Origin: Atherix ibis
Taxonomy: Eukaryota > Arthropoda > Insecta > Diptera > Athericidae
NCBI GenBank assembly: GCA_958298945.1
Contig: OY282609.1
Coordinates: 54,966,220 to 55,030,219, forward strand
Direction of reading: 5' to 3'
DNA length: 64,000 nucleotides
In this document: positions 22,700 to 33,489 of the stretch, in pieces
Position numbering within the stretch: position 1 is the stretch's first letter
Layout: each line of letters starts with the position of its first letter
The notes under the pieces: generated by a model
Database searches by the model: none
Told to the model about the DNA's origin: nothing
Seen by the model: the letters and a program-made list of their open reading frames with translations, nothing else
Program-made: the position numbers and the translations under genes

Positions 22700-25270
22700 T
22701 TTCTTTTCAAGGTCACTCATGCATCTCAACAAATGAAGTGAAAAGAGTCAGTGAGAAACCTTAAAACACCTATTTCTTTATAGACTTATAAATAGTTGAA
22801 AAATAGATTTAAGCGTCGTGGCGCTTAGAAATTCATATTTCAGTACTAATGTTAGTTGGAATAAGAACAAATAAGGAAACAAAGGAAGAAAAATCACCAA
22901 AATATTTTTCTAAATTAGATTATTTTATATAAGTTCATGGAAATTTGAAAAATGTTTTATTAGAGAAAAAAAATTGTACTTCCTGTTTTTTAAGTTAAAA
23001 ACATTTAAAATTTCAAATTTTAGCCTAAGAAAGAAATTACATAAAATCTAATGTTAAAATTTGTTATTTTAAGTTTTGTATAAAAGTATGGCTTTTAGAA
23101 ATGTACAAATGAAAGTTCAATAGCTCTATGCCTATTGTACGTACAAAAAAAAACAACATATTAAATAAGAAACCTTTTAAAAGATCCTTACACAAAAGAA
23201 GGACTTAAGAACATATAAAAAAAATATTGAAAAAATTGTTGAAATAAAAAAAAAACTATACTGAATCTAAGACACCGATGGTGCGAATGTAATTTACTCA
23301 AGAAAATAAAAGGGAATTTACAAAAATTTCTCTTTAATATCAATACTTTTTCGTTACATTTTATTATAGACAGAAAATAACAATAATTTTAATTTAAGAA
23401 AAGAATTCTTATAGTAATGTTCTGTTGTTAGACGATAGCATAAAAACAATAGAAGAAAATCTTATGGCTGTTGTTTAATATACTAAAAACTAGCAAAAAT
23501 ATACATACGTATATACGTGTATATAGAAAGAAACAGGATAAAATCCAGTAAAGGAATGGACAAAAGTTACATCAAGCTCCTGGTACACAGATAAGTGAAT
23601 ATATAAGAGCATGTTAATAATGTTGATGCTGGAAAAGATTGTACAATATTTATCAACGCCTCAAACTGTTCCTATTAACACCAGCCCAACACAATATAAT
23701 AATAGAAATAACGATTATGGCAGTTAACGTATAAGAAAATCGGAGGATTGGGGATGTAAAATGTAAACCTGTCATAGTCGTTCATAGAAGACGGTAACCA
23801 CTATAATTTCACTATAGCACATGTATTAGATTGGGGAAGGTCAAAAAGAAAGCTAAGTCGTAACATTAACTGATCAAAAAATACATAGAAACATGAAAAC
23901 AACGGTAATAATAATAATAATAATAAAAGTAAGAATACCGGCACAAAAAAAAACAAAGCCTTAACATAAATAACGAATTAAAAAAAAAAGCTCTAAAATG
24001 AAATTTAAAAAAAAATATATAAAATTAAGCGCAAAGTACAAAGTACGTTAGTATATGAGTTCCACCCAGTTTTAGTTGCCGAAACATTATCGAAAAATGA
24101 TGGGGGGAGTTTTGTAAAATTGCTACTTTCATCAGATTTGTAATGACACGATTCCGAAATTTACAGGTACAATTATTGGCATTACGTAACAACACCTTTT
24201 ACGATGAAACTGCTATGGTGGCTGCTCGTGCTCGTTATAAGTGATATTCACAGTTGTTGAGGTTGTTGATCTCTGATGCTGTAATTTCAATTTTCACTTC
24301 AATTTTCTTCTGGCTCCACCAAGTCACATACACACATACATATATACATATATTACCACCCCTACCATTTGCTTCGCCAGTAGAAGTTCTTTTAAAAAAT
24401 TGTATAAAGTCAACTTTTTTCTTGACTCTAAAGTTAATTGCATCCCTTCACCATCTCATATACCAATTGCCATTTACAAAACGAACGCATTTAATAATAA
24501 GTTACTATTCTTGTGTTATAAAAAATTTCCAAAGTAGAAAAAGGGGAGTGTGTAAGGGAGTGGCGTTTTTTTTACATGTGCTCGACTATTTTGAAGTAAT
24601 ATTTCTACTCTACCATTTATGGTACAGTGAGGAAGAGATTTTTATAATGTTAGAATGTCCAAATGGCAAAGCGAAAGTATTGATGATAAAAGGTTTAAGG
24701 AAAACTGAATACAAAATGTTCACAATTCTTATTAAAAGCTAAATTACACGTGCTCCATTTCTCCTTATACATATTATCAAATTTAACACGATAAATGAGT
24801 ATTGTTGGTGTGAACAGATTTTCTCGAGTGCTGAGCACATTTTCTTAACTTTCTTATACATTTTTTTCGTTAACTTAAAGATTTAAAATAGAAAATATAG
24901 GAAAAATTTTACTTTGGCATTAACTGGAAACGATTAACTTTTTACTCTTAGAATTAAGAATAGAATTGAAATTGTTATTCGTCAATTTCAGAGTGCAAAA
25001 AAATACAGTTGATTGATTATTTTTGAATAATTTAAAAGTTCTAAAGAACTTTTCCTTATACCATTATGAGGTCACAAACATTTTTATATCAGACTCTGTT
25101 GGCAAGTTAATATAGCTGAAATTTCTATAATTTGTTATATAAAGAAAATTGTCTTCTCTAAATTATTAAAAATTGTACTATCATTAGAAAAATGACAATT
25201 TTATGCTTCTGATATTTTCTGGCGAAGTACGGAAGAAATTTATGATTTTTTTTTTAGTTTTCTATGTGGT
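22700..25270. other. A/T-rich stretch; micro-ORF and one long unexplained frame
   Basis: Mostly A/T-rich with an AAT microsatellite at about 23905-23925. At 24204 an ATG opens a 18-codon frame, MKLLWWLLVLVISDIHS plus Cys, which looks like a secretory signal peptide; a TTTACAG acceptor-like site lies just upstream (about 24166). A different frame from 24254 to 24742 stays open for 162 codons but has no early ATG (its first codon is TTG) and no recognised motif. Both are treated as unproven. Confidence 0.4.
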
Positions 25271-25275
25271 AAGTA

Positions 25276-26330
25276 AAGGGTTTTCAAATAAGAGTGATAT
25301 GACTTGTTTTTAACAAAAAAAAGAACACTAATTGTTAAGGAAATTCAAATGTTTTTTATTTAATGTGAAGTACAATCGATACAATTAAGTTTTGAATAAA
25401 ACGTCATTCAAATGGCCTTCGATGAACCCAATTTTCGAACACTTTTTACACTAAATCAAGTCGTATGTCATGAATAGCATGTTCAATATTGACTTCTAAA
25501 GCTTGAAGAGAGTCTGGTTTATTGCTAAAGACCAATGACTTTAAATAACCCTACAAAAAATAGTCTAATGGTGTTAAATCACAACTTCTTGGAGGCCATT
25601 CAATGTCACCATTTCTTGAAATAATCGAATCTCCAAACTTTTCACGAAATAATTCGGTTGTTGCACGTGCTGTGTGGCACGTAGCCCCGTCTTGTTGGAA
25701 CCAGATGTTGTCAAGATCAACTTCTTCCAATTTCGGCAATAAAAAGTTGGTTATCATCGATCTTTATCGCTCTCCATTGACAGTAACGGTGTTACAAGCT
25801 TCATTTGGAAAGAAGTACGGACCGATGATTCCACCAGACCAAAAGCCACACTAAACTGTCAATTTAGGTGAATGTAATGGGTGTTCATGAATAATTTGTG
25901 GATTTTCTTCGCACCAGAATTGATAGTTTTGTTTATTTACCGCACCACTCAGATGAAAGTGAGCCTCATGATAAATCGTTATCATTTTCAAGTTGTTCCA
26001 AGACAAAATCAGCAAATTCATGACGTTTACGGTGGTCCAATGGCTTCAGTTCTTGAGTGATAAAAATTTTATATGGATGCAAGCCCAAATCCTTTCTCAA
26101 AATCCGCCAGGTTGTGGTTTGAGACAGTCCCAATTCTTGAGAACATCTTGGAATCGACAAATTGTCGATTCAACAACACTTGCCTGAACGGCAGCAATAT
26201 TTTCATCACTTCGAGCGATTCTTTGTCTTATTGGCACTTGAACATTATGTTAAGAAAATGTACGCTCGAAATTTTTAACAATTCGACGAATATTTATTTA
26301 TTTTAACAATTCGACGAATAAAAAAAAACG
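25276..26330 (-). mobile_element. Rosa-like DD41D element F, 5'-truncated
   Basis: The left (3') end reads AAGGGTTTTCAAATAAGAGT after a TA at 25274-25275. The right end of the DD41D copy at 61 kb is similar when reversed (AAGGGTTTTTGAATAAGAAC), which supports both as terminal repeats of one family. The opposite end was not found. Near 26273-26320 a 20-bp segment is repeated (TTTTAACAATTCGACGAATA), marking the damaged 5' side. Confidence 0.75.
25420..26260 (-). pseudogene. DD41D (rosa-like) transposase, dead
   Basis: Read on the minus strand, the helix-turn-helix segment SIPRCSQELGLSQTTTWRIL is near 26150, then KDLGLHPYKI and QELKPLDHRKRHEF. After frame changes come HFHLSGAVNKQN, ENPQIIHEHPLHSPKLTV and GIIGPYFFPNEA. 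An open piece then holds the second catalytic Asp in NIWFQQDGATCHTA and the third in RSCDLTPLDYFL. Those two Asp are separated by 41 residues, the DD41D signature of rosa-type elements rather than the D34D of mariner. A C-terminal tail (GYLKSLVFSNKPDSLQALEV) follows a stop. The first catalytic Asp region is damaged and several stops interrupt the frame. Confidence 0.85.
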
Positions 26331-26339
26331 AGGCCTGAA

Positions 26340-29300
26340 CTTAGTATCTTTCAATATTAACCATTTCCTCCTCCCAAGGGTAAATAAATAAAATCTTTAA
26401 TACAATGAAAAGAAAAACTTCGACAGCCCCTTTCTCAACAAATTATCACGTTTCAAAGTTGTTTAGGTCCTTAGAAACCAATAATTTCTGATCGAATAAT
26501 AAAATGCTAAATATACACACACCTGATATGTGACTAACTCTTTATTTCGCAAATGAAAAAAAAACCCTTTTTAAAGGACATATATTAGAAAGTTTAAAAC
26601 TACATGCATACACACATACACTTGCAAACTTAAATATTTGATTGTGATCCCAATATAAAAATCATGAAAATTTCAAAAACGAAAAAAAAAAATTGTGATA
26701 AGGGTTTCCTTTTTATAATAGTAAGACAGGATTTGGCCTTATAAAAGGTATACAATTAAGAATCTCTTAGATTTGTTAGCTTTTCTTTTGAATATAAAAT
26801 ATTATAAAACTGGGAATTATAAATTCACACCAGTTGGCGTTAAGGTGATTCATTTTATACTCGAATGTATTGTACAAAAATGAATAAAACAGTTATAATA
26901 TTATCTTCAATTTTTTAAAGTATCTTTTAATCATCAAAATTTTGGATTTTTTTTTGCTTTGAAAAAAAAAATCTATAAAAATTTAAACGTCTTTTAAATT
27001 TGAAACACATTTTCTTTGTTAAAAGCTCAATTTTAACTATTCATAAATTTGTAAAATGCTCAATTTTTCTCGTTTTGATAAAAATGCTCTTTTTACATTT
27101 ACAAAAAAAATCAATTTTTCTATATTGCCAAAAAAACAAACAAAGTTACTGTCATTTTTCCATTATTACGAGTAGAAAGAAAGAAGTTAGAAAAACTTAG
27201 CACAACAAATTCAATTTAATAACCAGAAAGCATAAATAAGAAGAAGAAAAAAATCCAAACAATAATAATAAGCTTCCTATTTCCTTCCCTTTTGATTTAT
27301 GTACAATATATTCTCTCTCTTGTTCTGTTATATATTTTTTTTACTCTCTGAAGAAAATAATAAACAGAAAAATTTAATTCATTTAATTTTTATTATATTG
27401 TCGTGTTTATGTATGTACAATATATCTCGTAGTCACTGTTTGAACAACATACCATTTAGATAGATAGAATTTTGAAGGTTAAAACCTAAAGAAGGACATA
27501 AAATAAATGACAGAAACATAAAAAACAAGTACAAACATACTCATCTATAACTTATGGCTAAGTAAATATACACTCAATAAAAATGACGAATGGAATGGTA
27601 ATAAATCAACGACGAGTGCGTTGAGAGAGATATAAGTATATCTAAATTTTTTGAAAGAAGATACTTTCCTTCTTGAGAATTCTCATAGGTAGGTCGGTGG
27701 TACATAAGAAAGAAAAAAAGTTGAAAAGAAAAATGTAAATTATAAAAAATGACGGATATATACAAAATTTCGAGTTGAATATGGAAATGCGGAACAGATG
27801 CATAACCAAGAAAAGAAATAATTTCCTAATAAGAAAATAAAAAATTGTCATTGTTGAGAATTTTTTTTTTTTTTTATTAGCAAAAGGACTTTATTTTCTT
27901 CGTTTCTTGCTGACTGAAAACGGAAATGGAAAAAGAAACACTTTTCAGATATTTACTCTTCGAAGGAAGATTGGGACAATAAAAATAAGGAAACTAACCT
28001 TAATGGCAGTAATAGATAAATACATGGAAAAATAGGATAAGAGAATATATAATAACACAACTGTTAGAAGAAAATATTTCTATGTTAAGGAGATATAGAC
28101 AGTTAAGAGGGCAGCGACAACAAGGACTTCTCATACGTCAAAAGGCCTTAATGAGCATAAAATTTTAAGTATACACTTGGAACAACTCCAGAAGTTCCAT
28201 TTCAATAGGAAACTGTTGTCGACTTACAATTTGATTATATTTGACTACTCATGGTTTTCTCGTATAACCTATACACAAAAACTTTGAAAATTTCTTACAT
28301 TAGAAGAAAATTACCAAGTCTACTGATAGTGGACAGATTGTCACAGGACTGCTTGGTTGACTATTGCTATCGTGGTAATAAAATCTACCACAAAGCAATG
28401 ACTGAGGGAAGCAGGCAGTGGCCACTAATAGATTGAGAATCAGATTCTATCTTTTTTGTATAAACTGTACTCCGGGTTTTCCTTTAGATACGAGTACTTC
28501 ATGAATTGGATTTCAACTATAAATATACATTTGATTTCAAAAGTGCAATTCTATCTTTGTTCCACTATATTTTTTTTCTTCTCCTTTTCATTCACCAATT
28601 ATTAAATTGAGTGTTGGTAAATTTTCTAAAACGGAAAATATGGGAAAATACGGAAATTATGTTCAATTCATACAGAATTATGTAGTTGTTTTTTTTTTTG
28701 GCCCCCTCTTTCGCCATCAGTTTATAATTTATGGCATGAACTTGTAGTAGCACGTGATTTTTCATCATCATATTATTATGGGGCCATTGAAATTCATAAT
28801 GATAACTTTTCTACAAAAGCTGAACATTTTCCCTACCGAAGAAGCTTGCTGTACCATATAATCGATTTAATAAAGTTTCCACACTGCTCTTGGTTATTTG
28901 GAAAGAAGGCGAAAAGTGTTCTCCAGAAGTTACTGCAAAAGAATAGCAATCTATAATATAATATGAAATATGTATACGAAAATGTGCCCCTAAATGTGTA
29001 TAATTTTCTTATAGTGACAAATGGTGTTTAGGAATTTTTTGAAATAAATATAATTTCGAGTATGATGACTTTTTTTAGAAGTCATTTGAAGTAACATAAA
29101 TACTGAAATGATATTTTTAACGCTATTATAGCTAAAAAATGATTTGATAATAATTCGGAGGAGCTAAAACACAAGTCTATATTTCGGACATATTTTAAAA
29201 AAACTTAAAGTTCCTTCCGACCTAAATTTTTTTTAGTCAACTCTTATGACAAACAGATATTCAGTGAGGCCTACTCTAAATCACCGGCCCAACGCGAAGT

Positions 29301-29655
29301 ATACCATAATAACTGTCAATTTTCGGGCATTTATTTTTCAATATTTTAAATAAACTCTGTACATTTTTTCAACGCTTGCATTAGTGTAGATTTGATCAAA
29401 TTCATCCACCATTTCAGTTATTCCGAAAAATCTGACTTTTCAAAATGCCTCGACTCTAATTTAGGCTGTATAAATAACAATGTCTTAAAAACCAACATAA
29501 ATTATGAATTAAAAATAACAAAAACTTTTTACAGAATTGCGCTTTGATTTGCTTAAGCGAAAATAGAAATTCATTAATTTTTCTATGAAAAGATTATTTG
29601 GAAAATATTTGGACTTGAGAAAAATAAGATAAGTAAATTTAAAATTTTTCACAAG
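26340..29655. other. Long A/T-rich stretch without recognised genes
   Basis: No transposon ends or protein motifs. The section at about 28080-28440 is less A/T-rich and carries a 61-codon open frame (28251-28436) that I do not recognise on either strand. T runs lie near 27862-27877 and 28690-28700. Confidence 0.45.
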
Positions 29656-29660
29656 ATATA

Positions 29661-30857
29661 TTAGGTGTATAAGCTTAAATCCGCTGTTTTTTTAGTCAAA
29701 AAAATATATGTTTTTTTCATAGAGAGTAAAAAACGAATTTATTCAAAGTACTTGCCCTCGCTAGCTACACATTTTTCCCATCTCTCGGGCAATTTGTGGA
29801 TACCATGCCAAAAAAATTCCTTCTCTTTCGAGGCAAACCACTCATCAAGCCATTTGCTGTCGATGGACTACGCGCTCGCTGAAGTGCTGCTCAGCAAGCG
29901 CGTGGGGTCCAGCGATGAAAAGAGGTGGTAGTCGGAAGGGGCCAGGTCTGGTGAATAAGCGGGGTGGGGTAGCACCTCCCAGTTGAGTGTCTCCAAGTAT
30001 TTTCGGACTATTTTTGACGTGTGCGATGGTGCGCTGTCGTGGAGGAAAATCAGCTTGTCATGTCTTTGTTGATAATCCGCCCTTTTTTCATGCAGAGCAC
30101 GGTGCAATTTGATCAGTTTTGGTGGTAGCGGTGGGCATTGACAGTTTCACTAGGTGTCAACATCTCATAGTAGACGATACCCTGCTGATCCCACCGAAGC
30201 GATTTGGTCTTGGGGAAGATGTTGATGGTTGGCCGAGATCAACCCACGATTGCTTGCGTTTAGGATTCTCGAAATATAGTCAGTTTTTCCGATGCAGGAA
30301 CGACTTTCTTTTTTGTCGGGCAAGCAAGAATTCGCATTTTCCGATCTTTTCAATCTTCCCCATGGCACGTAGATGCACGGAAATGGCTGGTTGAGTAACA
30401 CTCAATTGCTCCGCGAGCATTTTTTTCGATTGGGCATCGTCTTCGTCTAGAAGAGCCTGCAATTGATGGTCCTCAACCTTCCTAGGCCGATTTTCACGCT
30501 TCTTGCCCCACAAAATAAAAATGCCGTCTTTGAACCGACGAAACTAATCTCGGCACGTTTTTTCCGATAAAACACTGTCACCATAGGCCTCCATAAGCAT
30601 TCGATGCGATTCGGCAGCCGATTTCTTCAAATTGAAGTAGAAAAGCAGAGCTTCCCGCATATGCTCTTTTTCTGGCACAAAACTAGACATGATTACCAAA
30701 AGAAAAATGTATGTTGTTGTACGAAATTGCTGACAATGTGCACTGATTAATGTTGACAGATGTCAAACTCATAAAAAAAGTATGGCGCGTCGTCCATGGT
30801 AGCTTAATACGCTCACTCACGCCATCTATGACCAAACAGCGGATTTAAGCCTAAGGT
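29661..30857 (-). mobile_element. Mariner family B, copy 3
   Basis: The left end begins TTAGGTGTATAAGCTTAAAT after TA (29659-29660), with CC changed to TT. The right end has decayed after GCGGATTTAAGCC and no longer matches the repeat, so its limit near 30857 is approximate. The coding strand is minus. Confidence 0.88.
29745..30690 (-). pseudogene. Mauritiana-type mariner transposase, dead (copy B3)
   Basis: The start MSSFVPEKEHMREALLF lies at 30690. The DNA-binding region is present but frameshifted (RPRKVEDHQLQALLDEDDAQ near 30490 and QLSVTQPAISVHLRAMGKIE near 30400). A deletion removes the residues around the first catalytic Asp: LHR is followed almost directly by the YFEN equivalent near 30280-30300. 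The second catalytic block reads FLHDSAPSHTSKIV (about 30030-30050) and the third AYSPDLAPSDYHLFSS (about 29930-29970), with D34D spacing. The C-terminus is rearranged before the KCVASEGKYF end; the stop is at 29745-29747. Not functional. Confidence 0.9.
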
Positions 30858-30859
30858 AG

Positions 30860-31318
30860 TATTTTTAATGTTTATCAGGAATTTTCTTTACATCAAAATT
30901 ATATTTTGTTTTATTTTTCATAGCATTTTTGTTTCTGACTCAATATAAGTGCGAAAAAGAGATACCGACGACTCATTAAATATAAATTTCAAAATTGCAT
31001 GAAAATTATCTGGAATATTTTTCTTTTCGAGGTCTCTGCATTGAATGGGCTCATTATCAGAATAGTGAACAGTAAAACTCACGAAAAAAGTGTTCAAATT
31101 GTAACAAGAAACTCGCAGTATCCTTTCCTAAGTAACAACAATTACTTAAGGATTTTATGAAAGTTTGTTATTGTTGTTTGTTAACATTTCAAGTAACATT
31201 AGTACTGAAATGTATATTCTAAGCCCCACGGCACTAAAGGACATTTTGGTGGGAAAGTAGGAAATTTAAGTAGAAATGGAAATGAGAACTGATTGTTTTT
31301 GTGGGAATTAGTGTAAGC
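30860..31318. other. Stretch without recognised genes
   Basis: A/T-rich, with nothing recognised between the B3 mariner and the tRNA-like sequence. Confidence 0.5.
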
Positions 31319-31322
31319 CCAT

Positions 31323-31399
31323 GTCTCAGTGGGATATGAACCCACGACCACTTGGATTTGTAGTCCAGTACGCTAACGTCTGTTTTACCGGCCGACTAA
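31323..31399 (-). repeat. tRNA-like sequence (tRNA pseudogene or tRNA-derived SINE head)
   Basis: On the minus strand a T arm is complete: GTGGG, a seven-base TTCATAT loop, then CCCAC (31329-31345), giving a B-box-like GTTCATATCC. An anticodon arm lies at 31353-31367 with a 4-bp stem and the seven-base loop CTACAAA, so the anticodon would be ACA, which is not normally used. The D-arm side is irregular and no 5' acceptor strand pairs with the 3' TGAGACA. These defects point to a tRNA-derived repeat or pseudogene rather than a working tRNA. The opposite strand encodes WDMNPRPLG, a typical chance product of such sequences. Confidence 0.55.
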
Positions 31400-31460
31400 T
31401 TATGAATTTTATAGTTTTTACAACAAATTTATGCATATCTTCGTCGATCTATATTTATTC

Positions 31461-31508
31461 CCTGTGCTCCTATCACTTTTTCACCCTGTGCTCCTATCAC
31501 TTTTTCTC
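31461..31508. repeat. 24-bp tandem duplication
   Basis: The unit CCTGTGCTCCTATCACTTTT followed by TCAC occurs twice in direct succession, the second time ending TCTC. No function is apparent. Confidence 0.9.
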
Positions 31509-31509
31509 C

Positions 31510-32190
31510 AAATAGCATACAGAACAAACATATGTGACATAGGAGAATTTTTAGTTTTCATATTTTAAAAAGTTGCCATTCAAAAAAAGTTTAAACATTT
31601 TTTCTTCATTTTTTCTATGGAAATAAAACAAATTTTACAACTTTTTTTTAGAAACTACTCGTAATCATTAACTAGAAGCGAAGTGCAAGTTCGAAAAACT
31701 TTCTTCTTCGAGGTAAGTAAATGTGAAGAATATTTTTTGACATTATCTTATATGATTTTAGTTTTTTTTCCGTTGTTTTTTTTTTTGTAAGAGAATATTT
31801 TATTTATATATTCTTAAGTACACACATATGCCAACTTGTTAGTGAAATTTTTTTTAATACATCAACAAAAATTATATCATAAAAATTGTGTAAAATTATA
31901 TTAAAAACAGAAATATACTTTAGTAAATCGTTTTTTTTTCTTCCTTTTGAATTTAAACTATTTAAAATGAAAAATTTATATAATTTTGAAAAATAGATAA
32001 TTTTTTTATAATCGAAATTATTTAAAATGTTGTCTCTTAATTTAACTTAGATTTTTCTAAGGATATCTTTTACATAAAATCTTAAATTCCAAGGAGATTC
32101 TTACAAAAAATTCTTGAGTTCACCAATGAAAGTTTTAAAGATTCTTACAGTTTTGAGTATTTTTTTTAAAAAAATAATCACACCTTACAG
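31510..32190. other. A/T-rich stretch without recognised genes
   Basis: Poly(T) and A/T runs only. Nothing is recognised before the mariner that begins at 32197. Confidence 0.5.
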
Positions 32191-32196
32191 ATTATA

Positions 32197-33483
32197 CGAG
32201 GGTCGTTCAATAAGTCCTTAGAAAAAGATGGAAAAAAACTGTTTTTTAAAAAAAAAATTTTTTATTTTTCAACATAATCTCCTTTTAGCTCTATACACTT
32301 TTCCAACCGTTTTTTCTAAATTTTTATCCCGTCCAAAAAATAGGATTTCGGAAGTTCTGCAAAATACTCATCCGTTTGAGCAATGACGTCCTCATTGGAA
32401 GTGAACCGTCGTCCCCCAAGCCATTTCTTCAGATTGGGGAAAAGAAAATAGTCACTCGGGGACAAATCTGGTGAATAAGCGGGATGCTGCAACAATTCCA
32501 TTCTCAATTCCACATTTTTGGCCATTGAAACAGCGCAGGTATGCACACGCGCATTGTCCTGATGCAAGAGGATTTTTTTCTTCTTCAGATGGGGGCGTTT
32601 CTCTTTGATTTCCTCGCTCAACCGTTGCAATAACGACGCGTAATACGCTCCTGTTATTGTTTTTCCTTTTTCCAAGTAATCGATAAAAATGATGCCCTGC
32701 GAATACCAAAAGACCGTGGCCATCACCTTGCCGGCCGATGGCACAGTTTTTGCCTTCTTCGGAGCCCGTTCACCCTTGAAAATCCACTGTGATGACTGTC
32801 TTTTCGTTTCTGGAGTGTAGTAGTGTATCCAGGTTTCGTCCACAGTGACATATCGACGAAGGAATTCGGCAGGATTGCGATGAAAGAGTGCCAACATAGC
32901 CTTAGAGTCCACTACACGATTGCGCTTATTCTCCTCTAAGAGCAGATTTTCCTCTGATTTTTTTCACAGACAATTTTTCATGCAAAATTGAAGCGACTGT
33001 ACCTTGTGATATGCCCGTGGCCTCAACTAATTCGCGCACTTTAATTCGCCGATCGTTCAAAAATCGCCGATCGTTCAAAAATTTTGTCGATGATTTCAGG
33101 AGTAGACACCTCAACTGGGCGTCCTGAACGATGTTCATCTTTTGTGGATGAACGGCCACGTTTAAATTTATTCACCCAATTGTAAACCGTCGCAAACACA
33201 GGTGCAAATGTGCCATGAACTGCATCCAACTCAGCTTTGATTTCTTTCGGGCTTAAGCCTTTCAACTGGAGATGTTTGATGACAGCCCTAAACTCGCTTT
33301 TTTCCATTGTTATGCACAAATAAATGTCGTTAACTTTAATCGACGATAGAAATTGACCTACGCTATGGATCGAGCTGAAATTTTGACAGCTTTCCTGTCG
33401 ATAATCTACCTACAAAAAAAATCTTTACCGACACTACGAGCGCAATTTCTCGGATTTTCTAAGGACTTATTGAACAACCCTCG
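32197..33483 (-). mobile_element. Mariner family C, near full length
   Basis: The inverted terminal repeats are well preserved: CGAGGGTCGTTCAATAAGTC on the left and the complement of CGAGGGTTGTTCAATAAGTC on the right, differing by one base over this length. TA flanks both sides (32195-32196 and 33484-33485). The 1287-bp size is typical of a complete mariner. The good ends and few lesions suggest a relatively young insertion. Confidence 0.95.
32262..33307 (-). pseudogene. Family C mariner transposase, few lesions
   Basis: The frame starts MEKSEFRAVIKHLQLKGLSP at 33307. It runs through the first helix-turn-helix to EIIDKI, then an 18-bp tandem duplication (33047-33082) and a frame change follow. 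The second helix-turn-helix (VRELVEATGISQGTVASIL) continues in another frame, which breaks again near 32930-32990. From 32912 down the catalytic domain is open: VTVDETWIHYYTPETKRQS, LLHQDNARVHTCAVS (second Asp) and SPDLSPSDYFLF (third Asp), with 34 residues between the last two. One in-frame TAG follows DGIKI. The remaining codons read KKRLEKCIELKGDYVEK and stop at 32262. Two frameshifts and one nonsense codon inactivate it, yet all three Asp remain. Confidence 0.92.
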
Positions 33484-33489
33484 TATGAC

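Noticed and set aside
24254..24742. 162-codon frame as an annotated gene
   Set aside because: It starts at TTG and has no ATG until near its end; reported only as a finding.
28251..28436. 61-codon frame in a less A/T-rich patch
   Set aside because: No similarity to a family I know on either strand; too short to call a gene.
31323..31399. Functional tRNA gene
   Set aside because: There is no 5' acceptor strand, the D arm is irregular and the ACA anticodon is not normally used.
32926..33319. SETMAR-like fused host gene at the mariner C or E loci
   Set aside because: The transposase frames start at their own ATG within the terminal repeats and no SET-domain sequence lies upstream.
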